A stretch of DNA of 37,509 nucleotides from Verrucomicrobiota bacterium (GTDB lineage: Bacteria; Verrucomicrobiota; Lentisphaeria; JABSQK01; JAJFLO01), in assembly GCA_021772635.1 (NCBI GenBank), contig JAJFLP010000055.1, positions 1-37,509 on the forward strand. Reading direction: 5' to 3'. Positions 31,961 to 37,509 of this stretch are shown piece by piece. Positions within the stretch are counted from its first letter, which is position 1, and every line of letters starts with the position of its first letter. A model generated the notes under the pieces. That model was not told where the DNA came from. It searched no databases and saw only the letters and a list, made by a program, of their open reading frames with translations. The position numbers and the translations under genes are program-made.

Positions 31961-32923
31961 TCAATTCTCAATCGCAACGCGGGTGGCCAACGGAACAATG
32001 TCATACAATTGGTCAACATCCGCATTTACCATCCGGACACATCCTTGACTTGCGGCATGACCGATCGTTTCCGGCTGCCAAGTCCCGTGTATTCCGTATC
32101 CTTTATAAGATGGATCCGTTCCCTCAACAGCTTTCAACCCCAGCCAGCGAGTTCCCAATACGTTATCGGGGTCGCCGAATTTTACGATCCGTCCCGGTTG
32201 CCACCAGTCGGGCTCGTAATCTTTCAGGTCAATTTCAAACGTACCAACGGGCGTTCTGTCCTGTCTCCCGATTCCTATGTGGTAAATCTTTACAATCCTG
32301 TCCCTATCCTGCAGTAGAAGCAGGTATTTGCTTTTGATAACCTTGATATTCCATTCTCCCTGGTACAGTCTAAATACTTGGTTTGGATATATTAACGGGT
32401 TGGTTTCATCGAGATTATTACTCTTCTGGATCATACTCACCGTAGTATTGAACATATTCGCGATCTTCACGAGATTGTCACCTCGCTGCACAGTGTACGC
32501 GGCTTTTTCCGGGCATGGAGCGTCAGTGAAGAGAAAAATCGTGTTGATTTCACTCAGTAATTCCACCGTTTCCGCCCAGTGCTTACCGTACTCCCTCAGT
32601 TTTGGATCAATTAAAATATTCTCGGTTATCTTCCGTGCGTTCACAAGATCATCGTTACGGAACAATGCCTGCGCACGTTTCAGTTTTCGGATGTACGACG
32701 GTGGTGGCTGATCTTCGTCCGCGGTGAGGTTAGCACTATCATCGCTATCAGTGCCTAAGGATCGGATTTTCTTAAAAATAAGCTTGTGCTCGGGAATCGT
32801 GATTCTATCGTTCGCTTCAGTCAGCAGCCGGAACTTCGATAACTGCGAACGAAATCCATAAAGAAGGCCGCCGGCGACGACGAGGATAAACAATCCTAAA
32901 ATTACTTTTGCCTGCCAGTACAT
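31961..32923 (-). CDS. LysM-YkuD L,D-transpeptidase
   Basis: 320 aa. One N-terminal membrane segment (VILGLFILVVAGGLLYGF, about 7-24) anchors it. A helical region follows (about 60-130). LysM (AAYTVQRGDNLVKIANMF ... NPLIYPNQVFRL, about 148-192) should bind peptidoglycan. The YkuD domain ends with the catalytic set GIHG (H279), S292 and C295 in SQGCVRM. It forms 3-3 cross-links or attaches proteins to the wall. The RTPVGTF and NVLGTRWLGL segments are typical. Together with PBP4 and the OCD-like gene it forms a likely cell-wall operon on the minus strand. Confidence 0.93.
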   Translation of the reverse strand: MYWQAKVILGLFILVVAGGLLYGFRSQLSKFRLLTEANDRITIPEHKLIFKKIRSLGTDSDDSANLTADEDQPPPSYIRKLKRAQALFRNDDLVNARKITENILIDPKLREYGKHWAETVELLSEINTIFLFTDAPCPEKAAYTVQRGDNLVKIANMFNTTVSMIQKSNNLDETNPLIYPNQVFRLYQGEWNIKVIKSKYLLLLQDRDRIVKIYHIGIGRQDRTPVGTFEIDLKDYEPDWWQPGRIVKFGDPDNVLGTRWLGLKAVEGTDPSYKGYGIHGTWQPETIGHAASQGCVRMVNADVDQLYDIVPLATRVAIEN

Positions 32924-33156
32924 AGCTTTAATTCTCTTGACGATTCACGGTTTATTTATGCCCAGTATGAATTGTGTAACTAATTGGCATAAAAGAGGTT
33001 GCATTGGAAGTGCTCGATTATCTATACTCGACGCGGGAATAGAAAATAAGGTATAGTGGCAACGTAGGTAAATACAAACAACGATCTTGTAATTTTTAGC
33101 TTTTTTTGCGAATAATAAATAATCTCGAATCAGCGCCACTGATATTGTGCTATCAA
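32924..33156. other. Intergenic, probable promoter region of the YkuD operon
   Basis: AT-rich, with TATAGATAAT on the minus strand near 33020 as a possible -10. No ORF is supported. The ACTGC element follows at 33157. Confidence 0.35.
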
Positions 33157-33230
33157 CTATACCGCAAGCCGTACAATTTTCGGTCCGTATGGACTCCGGT
33201 TGTGCGGCCCGCTCTGCCTTTTCAAACGAG
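33157..33230 (-). repeat. ACTGC dispersed element, variant
   Basis: Plus-strand text: CTATACCGCAAGCCGTACAA-TTTTCGGTCCGTATGGACTC-CGGTTGTGCGG. The palindrome is degenerate (ACGGCTTGCGGT on the minus strand). The GTCCGTATGGACTCCG core is shared with 27323-27338. It starts 14 bp past the stop of the glycosylase gene. Confidence 0.75.
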
Positions 33231-33243
33231 GTCTATCCAGCGA

Positions 33244-33888
33244 TTATTGCAAATGCCACCGTAACGGACACTGATCGCAGGCTGGTTTCGTGCGGCACGA
33301 CGTTTTCCCTAAAATCACGATTAACGCGTGGTATTCTTTATAAATTTCGAGGCTATCCGGGATATTCTTTTCGAACAGAGACTTAATCCTTTGGTAGGTC
33401 CAGCTTTGGTCGATTAATCCATGGCGCTGAAGAAATCTTCGCGTATAGGCGTCGACCACGAAAGACCTGCGATCGAATGCGTAAAGCAGAATACTGTCTG
33501 CTGTTTCCTCTCCAACGCCGTTCACTGACAATAAATCGGCGCGCAGATTTTTTAGCGGCGACGAGGCTGATTCAGCCAATTCCGAATTAACTAACCACCA
33601 TGTTGCGAGGTTGCGGAGGCGTTTCGCCTTCACATTAAAAAAACCAGAAGGTTGTATGAGATTCGCCAGATCCGTTACGCTGAGACTTAGAGTTCGTTGT
33701 GGCAGAAGCGCATTGTCGACCTTAAGATTCTCGATCGCTTTCTCGACATTACGCCAGTTCGTGTTTTGGGTTAAAACTGCACCGGTGGCTATTTCCCAAC
33801 GGGTGTCGCCCGGCCACCAATGTTGCTGTCCGAATTCGGCAAGTAACTCGTCATAGAACCGGATCAGGGTGGATCGCACTGACGGCAT
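33244..33888 (-). CDS. Endonuclease III-like DNA glycosylase (MagIII-like)
   Basis: 214 aa, HhH-GPD superfamily. N-terminal WWPGDTRWEIATGAVLTQNT (24-43) and the helix-hairpin-helix LLSVNGVGEETADSILLYAF lead to FVVDAYTRRF with the catalytic Asp. The Lys of bifunctional endonuclease III (GVGxKTA) is Glu here, as in monofunctional MagIII-type 3-methyladenine glycosylases, so base excision without lyase activity is likely. The 4Fe-4S loop shows only three cysteines (SCRTKPACDQC). The fourth is missing because the protein ends at WHLQ, 14 bp before an ACTGC element, and the terminus may have been altered. Confidence 0.88.
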   Translation of the reverse strand: MPSVRSTLIRFYDELLAEFGQQHWWPGDTRWEIATGAVLTQNTNWRNVEKAIENLKVDNALLPQRTLSLSVTDLANLIQPSGFFNVKAKRLRNLATWWLVNSELAESASSPLKNLRADLLSVNGVGEETADSILLYAFDRRSFVVDAYTRRFLQRHGLIDQSWTYQRIKSLFEKNIPDSLEIYKEYHALIVILGKTSCRTKPACDQCPLRWHLQ

Positions 33889-33960
33889 AGTGTGCCTCTA
33901 TTTCTGTCGATTTTCCCGACGTAACACTTTAGAAACGCTGCCCCTGCCGAATCAGTGGCG

Positions 33961-34818
33961 CTACCGGTGATTGTGTTCTTTTATGTGGTCTGAGCAATAC
34001 TCACGTCCATCCGTACATTGGGAACAGACTCGGAAGATCATGTTGTTGTTTGTCTGCTCGGTGATGCCGCAAACCTCGCATCGGTGCAATGTACGAATTT
34101 GTAACTCGTCCCGTTGGGCGTCGAACTCCATTCGTCGTTGCCGCGCGTGCAAATTATCATAGACTTCTCGGCCGAAGAATAGGGCGAAATTCGTGATAGA
34201 TGCGACGATGAGAATCCTCTCAGAGTCGGAGCCGAAAAGCAGTTGCAGCCCGTAAATTCCCCATGTGAACATCGCCAAGTATTTAACCTTGACGGGAACG
34301 ACGAGGAAAAGTAGGAACTCTATTTCAGGATTAAGGTATGCGAAGGCGAGAAACACGGAACTGGCGATATACAAATTCGATGCAACGGGTACTGAACCAA
34401 TGAAAACGCCGATCATGGTTGCAAGGTATGCGATCGCAATGTAGAGGTTATACTTGAATGCGCCCCATTCATCTTCGAGTGCCTTGCCCGTGATATAGAA
34501 TATGTAAAGAGCGAAAAGGACAAAGACAACATTCTGATGCGGCGGCACAACGAGAAAGGTAATAAATCGCCAAATCTCTCCGTTTCGGACCGCCGCGGGG
34601 ATGAGCAATAAATCCGAAATAAAAGTGGGCTCGAGGCTAACGAGGATAAAACATAGCGATTGGCTGGCAACTAAAAGGAGCGTGAGGTTTGGAATCGCGA
34701 AACGTCCGAATCGGCGCTCTAATTTGTCAATATTTATCACTGTGATCCCATAGAGTTTGGAAATCCGCGATTTTTGAGTTATCTCAGCCTCAAATTCGGA
34801 GGATTTTTTAACCGCCAT
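33961..34818 (-). CDS. Rhomboid-like membrane protein with zinc-binding tail
   Basis: 285 aa from the ATG at 34818. A GTG at 34932 would add 38 residues encoded by repeat-like DNA. About six hydrophobic segments span about 40-215, with EIWRFITFLVVPP (the rhomboid WR-type motif) and FLAFAYLNPEIEFLLFLVVPVKVKYLA. I see no convincing GxSG/H catalytic pair, so it is probably a non-proteolytic rhomboid relative. The C-terminal 50 residues have CEVCG, CSQC, YCSDH and H..H, a B-box or zinc-ribbon-like site in the cytoplasm. No neighbour explains it. Confidence 0.75.
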   Translation of the reverse strand: MAVKKSSEFEAEITQKSRISKLYGITVINIDKLERRFGRFAIPNLTLLLVASQSLCFILVSLEPTFISDLLLIPAAVRNGEIWRFITFLVVPPHQNVVFVLFALYIFYITGKALEDEWGAFKYNLYIAIAYLATMIGVFIGSVPVASNLYIASSVFLAFAYLNPEIEFLLFLVVPVKVKYLAMFTWGIYGLQLLFGSDSERILIVASITNFALFFGREVYDNLHARQRRMEFDAQRDELQIRTLHRCEVCGITEQTNNNMIFRVCSQCTDGREYCSDHIKEHNHR

Positions 34819-34995
34819 CAGGTGTCGCGGAGAGTCCGTCCATACGGAACGAATAACCGCGAGTCCGCTCGTGCGGGCCGAGTCTAACGAGGAAGAGACG
34901 ACCGCGAATTTTATGAACGGCTTCCCTTTCACAAAGGTGGAAGCTGCTTGGGTCGGCCCGTCCCAATCGGTGGCGACGGGCAGGCTTGCAGTCTA
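34819..34995 (+). repeat. Possible degenerate ACTGC element upstream of the rhomboid-like gene
   Basis: GTCCGTCCATACGGAAC and GAGTCCGCTCGTGCGGGCC resemble the variable middle of the copies at 27.3, 33.2 and 36.0 kb, and GGCTTGCAGTCTAG resembles their palindrome end, oriented toward the exonuclease gene at 35069. Similarity is partial. Confidence 0.4.
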
Positions 34996-35068
34996 GTTTA
35001 CAGGGCTCTATTATATGCGGCCTCGCTGTTATTTTTGCAATTAACCACGATAACAAAAACTATAAAAT

Positions 35069-35845
35069 ATGAACTTAGATTTGACAGAACCTATCGTTTT
35101 TTTCGATCTCGAGGCGACTGGCCTCAATATTACGCGCGACCGAATCGTTGAGATCTGCGTCGTCAAGGTTTTTCCTGACGGTCAGCGTGAGACTAAAAAG
35201 CGCCTAATAAACCCTTGCATTCCTATTCCGCCGGCGACTACTGAGATTCATGGGATCACTGATGAGGACGTTAGGGATGCACCTACGTTCGGGCAGGTGT
35301 CGAAGAGTTTCTTCGAGTTTCTTGAAGGCTGTGACCTGGGTGGATTCAATGTTATCAAATTCGATATACCGCTGATTACAGAAGAGTTTAAGAGGAATGG
35401 CCTGGATTTTTCACTTGATGATCGGCGCGTCATAGACGTTCAGCGAATCTATCACAAAATGGAACCACGGACACTTTCGGCGGCGCTGCGGTTTTACTGC
35501 AACGAGGAACATTTGGACGCCCACGGTTCTGAAGGCGACGCGATTGCTTCAATCAAGGTGCTTGAGGCGCAATTAGAAAAGTATAGCGACGTTCCGCGCG
35601 ACGTAACTGAATTAGACCAGTTCTGTAGCCAACGGGATGCTAATTCGATTGATCGTGATGGGAAATTACGTTGGGGCGGGGGAGAAGTGGTTATTGCGTT
35701 CGGGCAGAAATCCGGGATGACGCTGCGTGCTTTAGCCGATACGGAGCCGGGGTACTTGAAGTGGATTCTACGCGGTGATTTCAGTGAAGAGGTAAAAGAA
35801 ATCGTTGCTGAGGGGTTGGAAGGGCGATTTCGCCAAAAAAACTAA
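35069..35845 (+). CDS. DnaQ-type 3'-5' exonuclease
   Basis: 258 aa. DEDDh-type exonuclease: FFDLEATGL (11-19, first D and E), EIHGITDEDV, NVIKFDIPLI (D, about 98), and HGSEGDAIASIKVL (H and final D, about 152-159). This fold removes 3' nucleotides in proofreading, repair or RNA turnover. The C-terminal 70 residues (WGGGEVVIAFGQKSGMTL.. then YLKWILRGDFSEEVKEIV) form the ExoX-C/DUF3820-like extension common on stand-alone members. There is no polymerase gene near. No Shine-Dalgarno sequence precedes the ATG, only an AT-rich ATAAAAT. Confidence 0.9.
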   Translation: MNLDLTEPIVFFDLEATGLNITRDRIVEICVVKVFPDGQRETKKRLINPCIPIPPATTEIHGITDEDVRDAPTFGQVSKSFFEFLEGCDLGGFNVIKFDIPLITEEFKRNGLDFSLDDRRVIDVQRIYHKMEPRTLSAALRFYCNEEHLDAHGSEGDAIASIKVLEAQLEKYSDVPRDVTELDQFCSQRDANSIDRDGKLRWGGGEVVIAFGQKSGMTLRALADTEPGYLKWILRGDFSEEVKEIVAEGLEGRFRQKN

Positions 35846-36010
35846 AAAATGTTTTCAATGAAGTGGAAAAATCTAACGGACGCGAATAGAGTCTCCGTTC
35901 CGATTAGTTTCAGTTCATTATATAGTGATTGGCTTCGTCCCGCCTGCGGGGCGAAATAACTTCGGAATCTTCTGTAACTAAGTAAAAGCAGTCTCCCTTC
36001 GCATAAAGAG

Positions 36011-36084
36011 CGGTCCGGACAGCCGCGACTCCGCTTGTGCGGAGAGTCGCGGCTGTCCGGATCGAAGATTGGACTGCTTGCAGT
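36011..36084 (+). repeat. ACTGC element with 24 bp hairpin, upstream of tRNA-Gly
   Basis: CGGTCCGGACAGCCGCGACT-CCGC pairs with GCGG-AG-AGTCGCGGCTGTCC-GGATCG around TTGT, a nearly perfect 24 bp stem with a 2-base bulge (36011-36064). GAAGATTGG then ACTGCTTGCAGT follows, 13 bp before the tRNA. It is by far the most stable hairpin of the family. Confidence 0.88.
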
Positions 36085-36097
36085 GTGGATTTCAGTA

Positions 36098-36172
36098 GCG
36101 GGCGTAGCTCAGTGGTAGAGCGTCACCTTGCCAAGGTGAATGTCGAGGGTTCGAATCTCTTCGCCCGCTCCA
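36098..36172 (+). tRNA. tRNA-Gly (anticodon GCC)
   Basis: Acceptor GCGGGCG/CGCCCGC, D arm AGCTCAGTGGTAGAGC, anticodon arm CACC-TTGCCAA-GGTG, T arm GAGGG-TTCGAAT-CTCTT and an encoded CCA (36170-36172). A run of five T follows directly and may serve as terminator. It reads GGC and GGT codons. Confidence 0.97.
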
Positions 36173-36495
36173 TTTTTCTTAATCTACCATATCACAATGT
36201 CTTATCTCTTTCGGAATGTCTCATTCCCATGTCATAGCTCGTCATAGAATGACCCAAATGCGACCTTCCCGTAATTGGCCGGAGTCTTCGATAGCTTCAC
36301 AGACGTGAATTATCGTAAGCTTTGTCGTAAGACTGTCGTAAGTTTAATTCGTCAGTAAGTATGCCAGTTTGCTAGTCGCTCCCTCCGCATAGATCAATCT
36401 CTTCCCTACAATTCCCTTCAGATCGCGCTGTAAGCTCCGCCGATTCACGCCTTTAACTCTTGCCCCCTAACTTCGAATCCCTGAATCTTGAATAG
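36173..36495. other. Intergenic, phased TCGTAAG repeats
   Basis: No gene is seen. TCGTAAG occurs at 36313, 36325 and 36336, spaced 12 and 11 bp, so on one face of the helix. No integrase or attachment duplication of the tRNA end was found. Confidence 0.5.
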
Positions 36496-37188
36496 TTATT
36501 CATATTCTATCGGATCTTCTATCTCGGCCTCCTCAAATCCTTTTTTCCGGAGTAGACAGCTATCACACGTCCCACAGGCTCGACCGCCAGGTGCGGGGTC
36601 GTAGCAGCTATGAGTGAGTCCGTAATCGACCCCGAGCTCGATTCCTTTACGAATGATCTGTGCCTTGGAGAGATGTATTAAAGGCGTGTGAATCGTAAAA
36701 TTATGACCTTCGACGCCGACTTTCGTCGCAAGATTTGCCATCTTCTCATATGCCGTAATATACTCTGCCCGGCAATCCGGGTAGCCGCTGTAATCCAGTG
36801 CGTTGACCCCAATAAACAGGTCATTCGCATCGGAGACCTCGGCGAACGCAAGTCCGTAGGACAGAAAAATCGTATTCCTGGCCGGGACATACGTAATTGG
36901 AATTCCCGTTGACACCTCCTCGAGCGTCCGATTCTTAGGCACCTCGATATCAGCGGTCAGCGCCGAGCGGCCGAATACCTGCAGATTAATATCTATTGTC
37001 ACCTGTTCCTCGATGCCGTAATATTCCGCCACTCTTTTCGAGGCTTCAAGCTCTATTTCGTGACGCTGACCGTATCTAAATGTTAACGCCAACGGGTGGT
37101 ACCCCATGCTTTTGGCGATGGCCAGTGTCGTCGTCGAATCCAACCCACCGCTCAGGAGAATAATAGCTTTCTTACTTTTAGAGGTCAT
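36496..37188 (-). CDS. queC: 7-cyano-7-deazaguanine synthase
   Basis: 230 aa, normal length. QueC uses ATP and ammonia to turn 7-carboxy-7-deazaguanine into preQ0 in queuosine synthesis. The PP-loop SGGLDS is at 13-18. [17 protein letters not shown] and [17 protein letters not shown] are family blocks. The zinc site is C, then CGTCDSC, near the end. Other queuosine genes are not in the window. Confidence 0.97.
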   Translation of the reverse strand: MTSKSKKAIILLSGGLDSTTTLAIAKSMGYHPLALTFRYGQRHEIELEASKRVAEYYGIEEQVTIDINLQVFGRSALTADIEVPKNRTLEEVSTGIPITYVPARNTIFLSYGLAFAEVSDANDLFIGVNALDYSGYPDCRAEYITAYEKMANLATKVGVEGHNFTIHTPLIHLSKAQIIRKGIELGVDYGLTHSCYDPAPGGRACGTCDSCLLRKKGFEEAEIEDPIEYE

Positions 37189-37194
37189 GGTGAT

Positions 37195-37262
37195 TCCGAA
37201 GGTTTAAGGGTTCAGAAGTTTAGAGGTTCAGGGGTTTAGAGGTTGAGGGGTTCAAGAGTTCA
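37195..37262. repeat. Degenerate GGTTTAGAGGTTCAGG tandem repeat
   Basis: Imperfect units such as GGTTCAGAAGTTTAGA, GGTTCAGGGGTTTAGA and GGTTGAGGGGTTCAAG follow one another upstream of queC. They may cover its promoter region. Confidence 0.75.
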
Positions 37263-37368
37263 TGATTTGATGATTCGGCGGTCAAGGATTGCGGTTGCCG
37301 ATGCCGAACGCCGGTTCCTTGGGTAACCCGTGTCCACTTTAAGACATAGAAATAATAATATGTTCTCT

Positions 37369-37504
37369 ACATACTATTAGATGAGTTTCTTAGGTTGAGG
37401 AATCTCGGAGATCGACAATGGTATTTAGATCGTATCTCCGAGACCCTCGGAGGCCCACCCCTAATCGCTAAAAAAAGAAAGGACCCCAGTAATGAAAATG
37501 ACGC
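37369..37504. repeat. Right copy of 136 bp terminal inverted repeat
   Basis: Reverse complement of 1-136 with no mismatch found. Five more bases (ATAAA) follow to the window end. The 100 bp before it (37263-37368) show no gene. Confidence 0.9.
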
Positions 37505-37509
37505 ATAAA

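Noticed and set aside
11094-36084. ACTGC elements as integron attC sites
   Set aside because: No integrase, no GTTRRRY/RYYYAAC boxes, and genes around them are ordinary chromosomal genes in mixed orientation.
36037-36237. 66-codon frame covering the tRNA
   Set aside because: It overlaps the tRNA-Gly gene and the hairpin; no start signal.
36098-37188. tRNA-integrated genomic island
   Set aside because: No integrase gene and no repeated tRNA 3' end seen within the window.

Overview
This 37.5 kb window comes from a Gram-negative bacterium of moderate GC. Envelope genes point that way: a two-partner-secretion type exoprotein, a lipobox lipoprotein, a LysM/YkuD L,D-transpeptidase, a PBP4-type carboxypeptidase and DapF. 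The YkuD and rhomboid-like proteins remind me of Verrucomicrobiota/Lentisphaerota-like lineages, but the sequence does not settle the phylum. The window begins and ends in the same 136 bp sequence in opposite orientation, so it is probably a whole contig stopped at a dispersed repeat.

Left third (1-8.3 kb) is accessory. A minus-strand group holds two hypothetical proteins and a pair of tiny ORFs. It is headed by a SAM-I-type riboswitch followed by a textbook intrinsic terminator. Two DUF4143/AAA_14 ATPases follow. One has lost the Walker A lysine. The other sits between about 119 bp inverted repeats. Around them are duplicated gene fragments, GGTCTGACCC-type palindromes and decaying tandem repeats, with a YhcH/YjgK/YiaL protein at 7.3 kb.

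Middle (8.3-25.4 kb) carries a hybrid histidine kinase with two TerB-like domains, a PIF1-type helicase converging on and overlapping an ERCC4-HhH nuclease, and a membrane-protein gene split by a 175 bp MITE. Next is an exported three-gene operon: a pectate-lyase-fold/decapeptide-stalk/Kelch protein, a TSP3-repeat protein and a small lipoprotein. A DUF928 protein, a GxxExxY cassette in its own inverted repeats, and a haemagglutinin-type exoprotein complete this part.

Right third (25.5-37.5 kb) is mostly housekeeping: dapF, pyrH, tsf and rpsB (an intrinsic terminator sits directly before pyrH), an ornithine-cyclodeaminase-like protein, PBP4, LysM-YkuD, a MagIII-like glycosylase, a rhomboid-like Zn protein, a DnaQ-type exonuclease, tRNA-Gly(GCC) and queC.

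The strongest unexplained pattern is a family of about ten structured intergenic elements. Each carries a hairpin built on ATACCGAACG/CGTTCGGTAT, or a variant middle part, and ends in the palindrome ACTGC-TT-GCAGT. They abut stop codons and start codons throughout the window, and several have the palindrome pointing into the next gene.
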